Shown piece by piece: positions 29,983 through 39,599 of a stretch of DNA of 64,000 nucleotides. The stretch's first letter is position 1; the number at the start of each line of letters is the position of its first letter. The notes beneath the pieces were generated by a model. That model saw nothing but the letters and a program-made list of their open reading frames with translations, was not told the DNA's origin and made no database searches. The DNA lies in the NCBI RefSeq assembly GCF_036014175.1, contig NZ_CP107917.1, positions 7,750,001 through 7,814,000 of the forward strand, written 5' to 3'. The position numbers and the translations under genes were made by a program. Source of the stretch: Streptomyces sp. NBC_00443. GTDB taxonomy: Bacteria > Actinomycetota > Actinomycetes > Streptomycetales > Streptomycetaceae.

Positions 29983-30771
29983 ATGCGCACCGCCCTGCTC
30001 CAGAGCTCCGGCCGCCCCGGCTCGACCGTCGAGAACCTCAAGGTCCTCGACGAGGCCGCGGGCCGCGCCGCCGCCGCGGGCGCCGGACTGCTGGTCACGC
30101 CGGAGATGTTCCTCACCGGGTACGCGATCGGCGACGACATCGCCCGCCTCGCCGAGCCCGCCGACGGCGACTGCGCGGACGCGATCGCCGAGATCGCGAC
30201 ACAGCACGGCCTGGCGGTCGCCTACGGCTATCCCGAGAGGGACGGCGACGCCGTCTTCAACTCCGCTCAGCTGATCTCCGCCGACGGCACCCGGCTCGCC
30301 GGCTACCGCAAGACCCACCTCTTCGGCTGCTTCGAGCGCGACCACTTCACGCCGGGCGACCAGCAGGTCGTCCAGGCCGAGATCGACGGCCTCCGCGTCG
30401 GCATCCTGATCTGCTACGACGTCGAGTTCCCGGAGAACGTCCGCGCCCACGCCCTCGCCGGCACCGACCTGCTGGTCGTGCCGACCGCGCAGATGCACCC
30501 GTTCCAGTTCGTCGCCGAGTCGATGATCCCGGTGCGCGCCTTCGAGAACCAGATGTACGTCGCGTACGTCAACCGGGTCGGCCAGGAAGGGGAGTTCGAG
30601 TTCGTCGGCCTCTCCACCCTCGCCGGCCCCGACGGGGTCGCCCGCACCCGCGCCGGCCGCGCTGCGGAACTCGTCCTCGCCGACGTCGACCCCGCATTCC
30701 TCGCCGCCTCGCGCGAGGCGAACCCGTATCTGACCGACCGCCGCCCCGGCCTCTACGGGTCGCTCGTCTGA
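29983..30771 (+). CDS. Carbon-nitrogen hydrolase (nitrilase-superfamily amidase)
   Basis: A 262-residue cytoplasmic amidase with the family triad visible: Glu41 in TPEMFLTGY, Lys110 in GYRKTHLFG and Cys144 in ILICYDVEFPEN. It cleaves a C-N bond of an amide or nitrile. The gene is 50 bases upstream of an IaaM-like amino-acid monooxygenase on the same strand. Since that enzyme class makes an amide from an amino acid, this hydrolase is the natural next step, producing the acid. The substrate is inferred from context only. Confidence 0.9.
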   Translation: MRTALLQSSGRPGSTVENLKVLDEAAGRAAAAGAGLLVTPEMFLTGYAIGDDIARLAEPADGDCADAIAEIATQHGLAVAYGYPERDGDAVFNSAQLISADGTRLAGYRKTHLFGCFERDHFTPGDQQVVQAEIDGLRVGILICYDVEFPENVRAHALAGTDLLVVPTAQMHPFQFVAESMIPVRAFENQMYVAYVNRVGQEGEFEFVGLSTLAGPDGVARTRAGRAAELVLADVDPAFLAASREANPYLTDRRPGLYGSLV

Positions 30772-30821
30772 ACCTCCCCCGCTTCCCCCTCGCAGTCGCA
30801 GTCGCAAGGAGTCCGTACCCC

Positions 30822-32522
30822 ATGACGTCCACGGTGCCCAACGCCGTCCAGCACGCCGACGAGCAGCAGCCGCCGATCACCATGTTCGGCCCGGACTTCC
30901 CGTACGCCTACGACGACTTCCTCGCCCACCCGGCGGGGCTCGGCCAGATACCCGCGACCGAGCACGGCACCGAGGTCGCGGTCATCGGCGGCGGCCTGTC
31001 CGGCATCGTTGCCGCGTACGAGCTGATTAAGATGGGCCTCAAGCCGGTCGTGTACGAGGCCGACGAGATCGGCGGCCGGCTGCGCACCGTCGGCTTCGAC
31101 GGCGCCGGCACCGAGGGGCTCACGGCCGAGATGGGCGCGATGCGCTTCCCGCCGTCCTCCACGGCCCTCCAGCACTACATCGACCTCGTGGGCCTGGAGA
31201 CCAGCCCCTTCCCGAACCCGCTCGCCGAGGCCACCCCGTCGACCGTCGTCGACCTCAAGGGCGAGTCGCACTACGCCGAGACGGTCGAGGACCTCCCGCA
31301 GGTCTACCGGGACGTCGCCGCGGCCTGGAACAAGTGCCTCGAAGAGGGCGCCGACTTCACCGACATGAACCGCGCGATGCGCGAGCGGGACGTGCCGCGC
31401 ATCCGCGAGATCTGGGCGCAGCTCGTCGAGAAGCTCGACAACCAGACCTTCTACGGCTTCCTCTGCGACTCCGAGGCCTTCAAGTCCTTCCGGCACCGCG
31501 AGATCTTCGGCCAGGTCGGCTTCGGCACCGGCGGCTGGGACACCGACTTCCCGAACTCCATCCTGGAGATCCTGCGGGTCGTCTACACCGAGGCCGACGA
31601 CCACCACCGCGGCATCGTCGGCGGCTCCCAGCAGCTGCCGCTGCGCCTGTGGGAGCGCGAGCCGGAGAAGATCGTCCACTGGCCCTACGGGACCTCGCTC
31701 GCGACGCTCCACGACAACGGCGCGCCCCGCCCGGCCGTGACCCGGCTGCACCGCACCGCCGGCAACCGCATCACCGTGACGGACGCGAACGGCGACATCC
31801 GTACGTACCGGGCGGCGATCTTCACCGCCCAGTCCTGGATGCTGCTGTCGAAGATCGCCTGCGACGACTCGCTCTTCCCGATCGACCACTGGACGGCGAT
31901 CGAGCGCACGCACTACATGGAGTCCAGCAAGCTCTTCGTGCCCGTCGACCGGCCGTTCTGGCTGGACAAGGACGAGCAGACCGGCCGGGACGTCATGTCG
32001 ATGACGCTGACGGACCGCATGACGCGCGGGACCTACCTGCTCGACGACGGTCCGGACAAGCCCGCCGTCATCTGCCTCTCCTACACCTGGTGCGACGACA
32101 GCCTGAAGTGGCTGCCGCTGTCCGCGAGCGAGCGGATGGAGGTCATGCTGAAGTCGCTCGGCGAGATCTACCCGAAGGTCGACATCCGGAAGCACATCAT
32201 CGGCAACCCGGTGACCGTCTCCTGGGAGAACGAGCCTTACTTCATGGGCGCGTTCAAGGCCAACCTGCCGGGCCACTACCGTTACCAGCGCCGCCTCTTC
32301 ACGCACTTCATGCAGGACCGGCTGCCCGAGGACAAGCGGGGCATCTTCCTCGCCGGCGACGACATCTCCTGGACGGCCGGCTGGGCCGAGGGCGCCGTCC
32401 AGACCGCGCTGAACGCGGCCTGGGGCGTCATGCACCACTTCGGCGGGGCGACCGACGGCTCCAACCCCGGCCCGGGCGACGTCTACGACGAGATCGCGCC
32501 GGTCGAGCTGCCGGAGGACTAG
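30822..32522 (+). CDS. IaaM-like flavin amino-acid monooxygenase/oxidase
   Basis: A 566-residue FAD enzyme. The Rossmann motif VAVIGGGLSGIVAAYELIKM and a following VVYEADEIGGRLRT bind FAD; AEMGAMRFPPSSTALQHYID, ESSKLFVPVDRPFW, LSYTWCDDSLKWLPL, MGAFKANLPGHYRYQRRLF and FLAGDDISWTAGWAEGAVQT align, from memory, with tryptophan 2-monooxygenase of plant-associated bacteria. It probably decarboxylates an L-amino acid oxidatively to its amide; a plain L-amino-acid oxidase is the alternative. ATG 30822 has AAGGA 11 bases upstream. Its stop overlaps the stop of the convergent oxidoreductase gene. Confidence 0.87.
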   Translation: MTSTVPNAVQHADEQQPPITMFGPDFPYAYDDFLAHPAGLGQIPATEHGTEVAVIGGGLSGIVAAYELIKMGLKPVVYEADEIGGRLRTVGFDGAGTEGLTAEMGAMRFPPSSTALQHYIDLVGLETSPFPNPLAEATPSTVVDLKGESHYAETVEDLPQVYRDVAAAWNKCLEEGADFTDMNRAMRERDVPRIREIWAQLVEKLDNQTFYGFLCDSEAFKSFRHREIFGQVGFGTGGWDTDFPNSILEILRVVYTEADDHHRGIVGGSQQLPLRLWEREPEKIVHWPYGTSLATLHDNGAPRPAVTRLHRTAGNRITVTDANGDIRTYRAAIFTAQSWMLLSKIACDDSLFPIDHWTAIERTHYMESSKLFVPVDRPFWLDKDEQTGRDVMSMTLTDRMTRGTYLLDDGPDKPAVICLSYTWCDDSLKWLPLSASERMEVMLKSLGEIYPKVDIRKHIIGNPVTVSWENEPYFMGAFKANLPGHYRYQRRLFTHFMQDRLPEDKRGIFLAGDDISWTAGWAEGAVQTALNAAWGVMHHFGGATDGSNPGPGDVYDEIAPVELPED

Positions 32523-33448
32523 ATCCCGGCCGCCCGCGCCTTCTCGTACACCTCCGCGGCGACGTCCTTGAGTTCCTGGGCGTCGCGCGGAGTGGTCTGC
32601 AGGTCGAGGAGGACCTCGTCCACGCCGACCTCGGCGTAGGCCGCGAGGTCCGTCACGATCTGGTCGGCGCTGCCCTGGAAGGGCTGACGGTCGTCACCGG
32701 CGTAAGCCTTGGCCGAGTACGTGGCGTTCACCCGTGGCACCCGCTCGATCGGCAGATTGCGTCCGCGCTCGGCGGCGATGTCCTGGATCCGCTGCCACGC
32801 TGCGGCATATCCCTGCACGTCCATGGCGACCGGGATCCAGCCGTCGCCGTGGTCCACGACCCGCGTCAGAGCCTTCCCGCCTCCCGCGGCCACGAGGATC
32901 GGGATCGGCCGCGCGGGCTTGGGGCCCACCACGGCCGCGTCGACCTTCGTGATCCGGCCCTCGTAGGACACCGGGTCCGGGCCCCACACCGCCCGGCAGA
33001 CGTCGATCACCTCGTCCAGCACCCGGCCGCGCTCCTCGATCGGCCGCACCGACGCGGCGGCGAACTCGTCGGTCGACCAGCCCGTGCCCAGGCCGGCCAC
33101 CACCCGGCCACCGCTCGCCGCGTCCAGCGTGGCCAGGGCCTTGGCCAGCTGGAACGGTCCGTGCAGCGGCGCGACCACAATGCCCGTGCCCAGCCGGACC
33201 CGTTCGGTGACCGCCGCGGCCAGCGTCAGCGTGACCAGCGGATGGGCCATCCCGCGGTACCAGTCCGGCCAGGGCAGGCCGGGGACGCCGTACAGGCCCT
33301 GGGTCGGGTTCTCGGGGACCAGCAGTCGCTCGTAGACCCACAGACTGTCGTAGCCGACCTGCTCGGCCGTGCGCGCCACGTCCGTCACGTCCTTGGCGAG
33401 GTCGTACTGCCGGAGCTGGGGAAGACCGAGTCCGAGGCGGATGGCCAT
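32519..33448 (-). CDS. LLM-class F420-dependent oxidoreductase
   Basis: A 309-residue luciferase-like TIM barrel. LGLGLPQL starts the barrel; AEQVGYDSLWVYERLL, RVRLGTGIVVAPLHGPFQLA, GRVVAGLGTGW and PIPILVAAGGGKAL are characteristic of the F420 subgroup. It reduces or oxidises an unknown substrate with deazaflavin. ATG 33448 has AAGGAG upstream. It is convergent with the IaaM-like gene, with overlapping stops. Confidence 0.88.
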   Translation of the reverse strand: MAIRLGLGLPQLRQYDLAKDVTDVARTAEQVGYDSLWVYERLLVPENPTQGLYGVPGLPWPDWYRGMAHPLVTLTLAAAVTERVRLGTGIVVAPLHGPFQLAKALATLDAASGGRVVAGLGTGWSTDEFAAASVRPIEERGRVLDEVIDVCRAVWGPDPVSYEGRITKVDAAVVGPKPARPIPILVAAGGGKALTRVVDHGDGWIPVAMDVQGYAAAWQRIQDIAAERGRNLPIERVPRVNATYSAKAYAGDDRQPFQGSADQIVTDLAAYAEVGVDEVLLDLQTTPRDAQELKDVAAEVYEKARAAGI

Positions 33449-33528
33449 GACCGGGTACTCCTTCACGATCGTCGGGCCCCCACCGGCCAAAGTACTGCGA
33501 GCACGGGGAACTGCCACTCGAAGACCGG

Positions 33529-34215
33529 TCAGTCCGGCAAGGGCGTGAGCAGCATGCGTCCCGCGAACCCCACCGCCGCGTCCAGCCGGTCGGTGAACTC
33601 CCCGGCGACGTCCGGGAGCCGGCGCAGCGCCCACAGCGCCCGTGCCGCCGACCATGTTGCGTCCCGGGCCCGGTCCAGGCTCCACGAGCCGAGCAGATGG
33701 GTGAGCGGGTCGGCGATCTGGAGCAGGTCGGGACCCGGCATCAGCTCTTCGCGGATGCGCTCCTCCAGCGAGACGAGGAGATCACCCACCCGGTCGAACT
33801 CGTCCTCCAGCTCGGCGGGTTCGCAGTCGAGGCTACGACAGGCGTCCACGACGGCGAGCGCCAGATCGTGGCCGATGTGCGCATTGATGCCCGCGAGCGC
33901 GAACTGCAGCGGTCGTACGCCGGGATGCCGGCGCATCTGGAACAGCGGCCGCCAGCAGGCGGGTGGGCGCCCCTCCCGCTCGGCCCTGTCCACCGCCGCG
34001 AGATACCGCTCCGCGAACCGCACGTCCAGCGTGATCGCGGCCCGCGCGTCGGTGAACCGACCGCCGTCGATGTGCCGGTCGACGGCCTCCGTGACGGCGA
34101 GGTAGACGCGGTTGAAGATCGCGACTCCGTCTCGTTCGGGCAGGGCCGCTTCGAGGGCGCGCATACGGGAGATGACCGCGTCCACGGGCGTGGTGAATTG
34201 TTCGCATTGCGCCAT
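33529..34215 (-). CDS. DUF5995 family protein
   Basis: A 228-residue, mostly helical protein of unknown function. The family pattern is visible: ISRMRALEAALPERDGVAIF, then NRVYLAVTEAV, ITLDVRFAERYLAAVD, RPLFQMRR and FALAGINAHIGHDLALAVVD. The conserved His residues in INAHIGHD could bind metal. It is divergent from the GH6 gene and cotranscribed with or upstream of the F420 oxidoreductase gene. Confidence 0.8.
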   Translation of the reverse strand: MAQCEQFTTPVDAVISRMRALEAALPERDGVAIFNRVYLAVTEAVDRHIDGGRFTDARAAITLDVRFAERYLAAVDRAEREGRPPACWRPLFQMRRHPGVRPLQFALAGINAHIGHDLALAVVDACRSLDCEPAELEDEFDRVGDLLVSLEERIREELMPGPDLLQIADPLTHLLGSWSLDRARDATWSAARALWALRRLPDVAGEFTDRLDAAVGFAGRMLLTPLPD

Positions 34216-34314
34216 GGGGGCAGAGTCCCAGCTTTAGGCTGACGGGAGTGTCGGCGGGCCCGGCGCTTCCCCAGAACGGGGAACGCGCTCGCTGTGGCGG
34301 AGGGGAGCAGGACC

Positions 34315-35526
34315 GTGTCAGGCTTACGTGCCCAGCGACTGGCCGCACGCAGGTCCGAGCGCAGGAGGGCGGCCCGGCGCCATGCCATGGTCGTGGCGGC
34401 CTCGGTCGTGGTCGCCGTCGGCACGGTGACCGGCATGATGTCCGCGCTCGACGACAGAGGGCGTTCCGACCAGGCCGGGCCGCCGGAGGTGACCCGCTCG
34501 CCGAGCCTGGAGCGCCTGCCGCTCGTGCCCTCGTCCTCCCCGTCGGTCACGAAGTCGCCCTCGCCGACGTCCGCTTCACCGACACCGAAGCAGAAGCCCA
34601 CCCCCCAGAGCCCCACGCCCTCGCCGACCAGGACCGAGAGGAAGCAGCAGCCCGCCGTGGTCTCCGCCCGCCTCTACCGCCACCCCGACTCCCAGGTCCT
34701 CGACTGGGTCCGCGACAACGCCGGCGACCCGCGCCACGCCGTCATCGCGTCCCGGATCGCCGCCCAGCCGGCCGCGGTGTGGTTCGCCGACTTCACGCCT
34801 GACACCATCACCGCCCGGGTCCGCGCGGTCACTTCGGGCGGCTCCGCGCTGGGGCGGGTGCCGGTGGTCGTGCCGTACGCGATCCCGGGCCGCGACTGCG
34901 GCGGGTACTCCGAGGGCGGGGCGCCCGGCCTCGACGCCTACGACGCCTGGATCGACAGGTTCGCCGCGGGACTGGGCTCCGGCGACGTCATCGTCATCCT
35001 GGAGCCCGACTCCGTCGCCCAGTCCGAGTGCCTCTCCGCCGGCGAACGCGCCGACCGCTTCGCCTCGCTGGCCCGCGCGGGCCGCGCCTTCAAGGCGGCG
35101 AACCCCAGGGCGCGCGTCTACTACGACGCCGGGCACTCCGGCTGGAACCCGCCCGGCAAGCAGGCCGGGTGGCTGAAGCAGGCCGGCGCCGCCTCGGCCG
35201 CGTCCTCCGACGGGATCTTCAGCAACGTCTCCAACTTCCACGCCACGACCGACGAGATCGCCTACGACCGGCAGGTCCTGGACGCCCTCGACGGCCCCGC
35301 GAGCCTGGGCGCCGTCATCGACACCAGCCGCAACGGCGCCGGAGCTCCGGCCGACGGGGAGTGGTGCGACCCTGCCGGCCGCAGGCTGGGCCGGGCGCCG
35401 ACGCTCAGCACCGGCGAGGCGCGGATCGACGCCTATCTGTGGGTGAAGCTGCCGGGGGAGTCGGACGGCTGCAAGGGCAGGCCCGGGACCTTCACCGCGT
35501 CGTACGCCTATGACTTGGCGCGCTGA
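34315..35526 (+). CDS. Glycoside hydrolase family 6 protein (secreted or anchored)
   Basis: A 403-residue GH6 protein (cellulase/cellobiohydrolase family). An Arg-rich start and one hydrophobic segment (AMVVAASVVVAVGTVTGMM) act as signal or anchor, followed by a Pro/Ser/Thr linker (about residues 58-110) and the catalytic domain with VVVPYAIPGRDCGGYSEGG, VIVILEPDSVAQSECL and SNFHATTDEIAYDRQVLDAL. No carbohydrate-binding module is present. GTG 34315 is chosen because GGAGGGGA precedes it; GTG 34294 would add seven residues. Its 3' end overlaps the convergent uracil-permease-type gene by 19 bases. Confidence 0.85.
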   Translation: MSGLRAQRLAARRSERRRAARRHAMVVAASVVVAVGTVTGMMSALDDRGRSDQAGPPEVTRSPSLERLPLVPSSSPSVTKSPSPTSASPTPKQKPTPQSPTPSPTRTERKQQPAVVSARLYRHPDSQVLDWVRDNAGDPRHAVIASRIAAQPAAVWFADFTPDTITARVRAVTSGGSALGRVPVVVPYAIPGRDCGGYSEGGAPGLDAYDAWIDRFAAGLGSGDVIVILEPDSVAQSECLSAGERADRFASLARAGRAFKAANPRARVYYDAGHSGWNPPGKQAGWLKQAGAASAASSDGIFSNVSNFHATTDEIAYDRQVLDALDGPASLGAVIDTSRNGAGAPADGEWCDPAGRRLGRAPTLSTGEARIDAYLWVKLPGESDGCKGRPGTFTASYAYDLAR

Positions 35527-36917
35527 GACCCCTCGCCGGTGTCGCTCTCCTCGTCGTAGGAGGACGTGCCCTCGTCGAGCAGCGGATGCTGTGTCTTGAG
35601 GTGGGCCGGGGCGAACGCCCGCAGCGCGTGGTAGCCGGTGATGGCCACCAGCGTGCCCAGCGCGATGCCGCTCAGCTCGAAGGTGTCGGAGAACTCCAGC
35701 GTCACGTTGCCGACGCCGATGATGATGCCCGCGGCGGCCGGCACCAGGTTCAGCGGATTGCGCAGGTCCACCTTGGCGTTGATCCAGATCTGCGCGCCGA
35801 GCAGGCCGATCATGCCGTACAGGATGACGGTGATGCCGCCGAGGACGCCGCCCGGGATCGCGGCCACCACCGCGCCGAACTTGGGGCAGACGCCGAAGAG
35901 CAGCGCGAAGCCGGCGGCGGCCCAGTAGGCGGCGGTCGAGTACACGCGGGTCGCGGCCATCACGCCGATGTTCTCGGAGTAGGTGGTGTTGGGCGGGCCG
36001 CCCACCGCGGTGGAGAGCACCGAGGCGGCGCCGTCCGCGGAGATCGCGGTGCCCAGCTTGTCGTCCAGGTTGTCGCCGGTCATCTCGCCGACCGCCTTGA
36101 CGTGCCCGGCGTTCTCGGCGACCAGGGCGATCACGACGGGCAGTGCCACCAGGATCGCCGACCACTGGAAGGACGGGCCGTGCAGATCGGGCAGGCCGAT
36201 CCAGTCGGCCTTGGCGACGCCGGACAGGTCGAGTCGCCAGTGCTCGGTGACCTTGCCGCTCGCGTCGGCCGAGTGGATCCTGCCGAAGATCCGGTCGAAG
36301 GCCCAGGAGATGCCGTAGCCGAAGACCAGGCCCAGGAAGATCGCGATCCGGGACCAGAAACCGCGCAGGCAGACCACCGCCAGACCGGTGAACAGCATCA
36401 CCAGCAGCGCCGTCCACTGGTCCTGCGGCCAGTACGTCGAGGCCGTCACCGGGGCGAGGTTGAAGCCGATCAGCATCACGACGGCCCCCGTCACGATCGG
36501 CGGCATCGTGGCGTGGATGATCCGTGCACCGAAGCGCTGCACGGCGAGGCCGATGAGGAACAGCACGACGCCGACGACCAGCACCGCTCCGGTCACGGTC
36601 GCGCTCGAACCGCCGTCGGCCCGGATGACCGCGGCGACGCCGACGAAGGAGAGGGAGCAGCCGAGGTAGCTGGGCACCCGGCCGCGGGTGGCGAGCAGGA
36701 AGATGACCGTCGCGACGCCGGACATCATGATCGCCAGGTTGGGGTCGAGACCCATCAGCACCGGCGCCACGAAGGACGCGCCGAACATGGCCACCACATG
36801 CTGGGCGCCGAGCCCGGCGGTACGGGGCCAGGAGAGCCGTTCGTCGGGGCGGACCACCGCTCCCGGCGCCGGGGTGCGTCCGTCGCCGTGCAGTTTCCAG
36901 CGGACGCCGAGATCCAT
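35508..36917 (-). CDS. NCS2 nucleobase permease (UraA family)
   Basis: A 469-residue permease with about 14 TM segments. Family motifs include LGAQHVVAMFGASFVAPVLM, the substrate-binding LVAENAGHVKAVGEMTGDNL with its conserved Glu, and STAVGGPPNTTYSENIGVMA. The sequence is closest in pattern to uracil and xanthine/uracil proton symporters; uracil is the more likely substrate. It lies downstream of the MFS gene at 37028-38251 on the same strand, 110 bases apart. Confidence 0.9.
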   Translation of the reverse strand: MDLGVRWKLHGDGRTPAPGAVVRPDERLSWPRTAGLGAQHVVAMFGASFVAPVLMGLDPNLAIMMSGVATVIFLLATRGRVPSYLGCSLSFVGVAAVIRADGGSSATVTGAVLVVGVVLFLIGLAVQRFGARIIHATMPPIVTGAVVMLIGFNLAPVTASTYWPQDQWTALLVMLFTGLAVVCLRGFWSRIAIFLGLVFGYGISWAFDRIFGRIHSADASGKVTEHWRLDLSGVAKADWIGLPDLHGPSFQWSAILVALPVVIALVAENAGHVKAVGEMTGDNLDDKLGTAISADGAASVLSTAVGGPPNTTYSENIGVMAATRVYSTAAYWAAAGFALLFGVCPKFGAVVAAIPGGVLGGITVILYGMIGLLGAQIWINAKVDLRNPLNLVPAAAGIIIGVGNVTLEFSDTFELSGIALGTLVAITGYHALRAFAPAHLKTQHPLLDEGTSSYDEESDTGEGSQRAKS

Positions 36918-37027
36918 GGTGCGGTTTCGCTTTCGTCGTGCGTGCGGGTGACCGGACCATTGTCAGGGACGTCAGGAGCGGCGCCGACCCTGGGCTGAAC
37001 AGCGCAGACTCCTCCCGAACGGGGAGT

Positions 37028-38251
37028 TCAGGGGCGCGGGTCGGGAACTGCCGCGTCCGAGCCGGCTGCGGGGCGGCTGATCTTCGGGCGGTCGCGGTCC
37101 CCCGCGCGCAGGACGCGCGCGAACACGACCAGTCCGGAGGTCAGCACGGTGACCAGGCAGAAGGACACCATCAGGCTGGTGGCCTGGGCGATCCCGCCGA
37201 TCGCGCTCGGTGCGACCAGACCCGAGGTGTACGTGATCGTGGCGACGCCCGCGATGGCCAGCGAGGGGTTGCTGCCGCTGCGGCCCGCCGCCGCGAAGCA
37301 CAGCGGCACGACCACCGCGATGCCCAGACCCAGCAGCGCGAACCCGGCCATCGCCAGGGCCGGACGGTCCGACACGACGATGAGCAGGCCGCCGAGTGTG
37401 GCCAGGACGCCGCCGCACCGGACCGTGCGCACGGCGCCGTAGCGGTCCACCACCTTGTCGCCGGCCAGCCGGGCCAGCGCCATGGTCAGCGTGAAACCGG
37501 TCGTGCACGCCGCCGCGAGACCGGCCGAGGTGTCCAGCTGGTCCCGCAGATAGACCGCCGACCAGTCCAGGCTCGCGCCCTCCGCGAAGACGGCGCAGAA
37601 CCCGACCGCGCCGATGAGCAGCGCCGAGCGGGGCGGCAGCGCGAACCGGGGCGGCGGCTCCTCGTCCTCGGCGGGCTGCAGGTCGAGCACCCACCGGCAG
37701 GCGAGGATGCCGAGGAAGGTGAGGGTCGCCGCGGCGAGCGCGTGGTGCAGCCGGGCGTCCGAGCCCAGGTGGGCCGCGAGCGTGCCGGCCGCCGAGCCGA
37801 TCAGGGCGCCCGCGCTCCACATGCCGTGCAGCCCGGACATGATCGACCGCCCGAGGCGGTTCTCGACCTCGACGCCGAGCGCGTTCATCGCCACGTCCGC
37901 CATGCCGGCCGTGGCGCCGAAGGTGAACAGGGCCAGGCACAGGGTCAGCAGGTTGGGGGCGAGGGAGGGCAGGGTGAGCGCGAGCGTCCACAGGGCGATC
38001 AGTCCGCGCAGGGCGTTGCGGGCCCCGAAGCGGTGGCTGATGCTGCCGGCCACCGGCATCGCGACGGAGGCGCCGAGCGCGGGGAAGGCGAGCGCCAGCC
38101 CCAACTGGCCCGCACTGACGCCGGCATGGTCCTGGATCCATGGCACGCGCGTCGCGAACGAGCCGGTGACGGCGCCGTGCACGGCGAAGACGGACGCCAC
38201 GGCATACCGGGCCCGCCTCACCTCGCGCAGGTCGTAGACCACTTTGCCCAT
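37028..38251 (-). CDS. MFS transporter (sugar-permease-like, next to a ROK regulator)
   Basis: A 407-residue major facilitator with about 12 TM segments. It starts at ATG 38251 (GAGGGG upstream) and contains GSFATRVPWIQDHAGVSAGQ, FGATAGMADVAMNALGVEVE and NRLGRSIMSGLHGMWSAGAL, a pattern seen in YbjJ/fucose-permease-like carriers. It is divergent from a ROK-family regulator gene with a shared inverted repeat, so its expression is probably controlled by that protein. Confidence 0.85.
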   Translation of the reverse strand: MGKVVYDLREVRRARYAVASVFAVHGAVTGSFATRVPWIQDHAGVSAGQLGLALAFPALGASVAMPVAGSISHRFGARNALRGLIALWTLALTLPSLAPNLLTLCLALFTFGATAGMADVAMNALGVEVENRLGRSIMSGLHGMWSAGALIGSAAGTLAAHLGSDARLHHALAAATLTFLGILACRWVLDLQPAEDEEPPPRFALPPRSALLIGAVGFCAVFAEGASLDWSAVYLRDQLDTSAGLAAACTTGFTLTMALARLAGDKVVDRYGAVRTVRCGGVLATLGGLLIVVSDRPALAMAGFALLGLGIAVVVPLCFAAAGRSGSNPSLAIAGVATITYTSGLVAPSAIGGIAQATSLMVSFCLVTVLTSGLVVFARVLRAGDRDRPKISRPAAGSDAAVPDPRP

Positions 38252-38298
38252 CGTCCGGCCCCTCCCGGTGCTCGCTTCGTACCGTGCGCCGCCGTAAA

Positions 38299-38321
38299 CT
38301 ATCAGGAACCCTGCCTGATAG
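38299..38321. promoter_or_regulatory. Inverted repeat between the MFS and ROK genes
   Basis: CTATCAGG (38299-38306) and CCTGATAG (38314-38321) are perfect complements separated by seven bases. The site is 48 bases upstream of the MFS start and 77 upstream of the ROK start, so it is well placed to regulate both. Confidence 0.65.
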
Positions 38322-38397
38322 ATAGAGAATTGCCGGGCCCACGCAGGCCCGGGACGGCCGCCCACTGCGCACCTCGCCGATCTGGAAGGATCCCGGC

Positions 38398-39599
38398 ATG
38401 CCCGCATCCCCGAGCACCGCCCGGGCCATCAACGACCGGCTCGCCCTGCGACTGCTCCAGCAGGGCGGCCCGTTGACGGCAGGGCAGTTGAAGCAGCTGA
38501 CCGGACTGTCCCGGCCGACCGTCGCCGACCTCGTCGAGCGCCTCACCGACGCCGGCCTGATCGCGGTGGTCGGCGAGGCCGGGGAACAGCGGCGCGGGCC
38601 GAACGCCAAGCTGTACGGCATCGTCGCCGACCGCGCCCATCTGGCGGCGCTGGACGTGCGTACCGAGGGCGTCTCCGTCGTCGTCTGCGACCTGGTCGGG
38701 GCCGTGCTCGCCGAGGCGTCGGTGCCGATCGGCGGCGACATGGGGACCGGGCCCGCGGTGGAGCAGGCCGTGGCGCTGGTGGAGCGGGTCGCCAAGGAGG
38801 CGGGCGCGGACCGGCTCCATACGGTCGGGATAGGCGCCCCGGGCCTGATCGACCCGGCGACCGGTGAGCTGCGTGACTCCACGGGCCTGCCCGAATGGCA
38901 CCGCCGCCTGGTGGCAGCCCTCCAGGAACGGCTCCCCGAAGCGCGCGTCAGCGTCGAGAACGAGACCAACCTCGCCGCCCTCGCGGAACAGCGCGACGGA
39001 GTGGCCCGGGACCGGGACACCTTCGTCCTGCTGTGGCTCGGTCACGGCACCGGCGCGGCCGTGGTCCTTGACGGCGCGCTGCGCCGCGGCGCCTCCGGCG
39101 GCACCGGCGAGATCGGGTTCCTGCCGGTACCGGGGACGCCGGGGCCGCCGTCGGCGGTGGACTGCGAGGGCGGCTTCCACTCACTGGCGGGGTCGGCGGC
39201 GATCGTGGAGCTGGCGGGGGCGTACGGGGTGAGCGCCGAGGGGGCATCCGTGCACGAGCCTGCGGCGGCGGGGGTGGTGAGGGCAGCGGTGGCACCGGTC
39301 GGCGGGCACGCTTCCGGCAGTTCCGACCGCTTCCTCGACGCCCTGGCCGACCGCCTCGCCCTCGGCGTGGCCTCCGTCGTCGCGATCCTCGACCCCGGCT
39401 GTGTGGTCCTCGGCGGGGAGGTCGGGCAGGCCGGGGAGAGTCGCTCGCCGGGCGGGTGGAGGAGCGGGTCCGGAGGATGTCGCCCCTGGCCACGCTGGTG
39501 CGACCCAGCAGCCTGGGCGGCGGCGCGGTCCTGCGCGGAGCGCTGCTCACGGCGCGGGGCGCCGCCCAGGACGACCTGTTCGCACCGCCGGAGCGCTGA
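38398..39599 (+). CDS. ROK-family transcriptional regulator, apparent frameshift
   Basis: About 400 residues. The N-terminal wHTH (LALRLLQQGGPLTAGQLKQL, TGLSRPTVADLVERL) precedes a ROK sugar-kinase-like domain with IGIGAPGLIDPATGELRDST, VENETNLAALAEQ and the glycine-rich LLWLGHGTGAAVVLDGALRR. The frame breaks at the G run 39433-39436 after GGEVGQAG; one extra G restores LAGRVEERVRRMSPLATLVR to the stop at 39597-39599. It is divergent from the MFS gene. The zinc-binding cysteines of NagC/Mlc are not evident, as in many actinobacterial ROK regulators. Confidence 0.87.

Noticed and set aside
29271..30821. Upstream extension of the IaaM-like frame
   Set aside because: The frame is open for 517 codons before ATG 30822, but that part is Arg/Pro-rich and overlaps the amidase gene, whose triad is intact.
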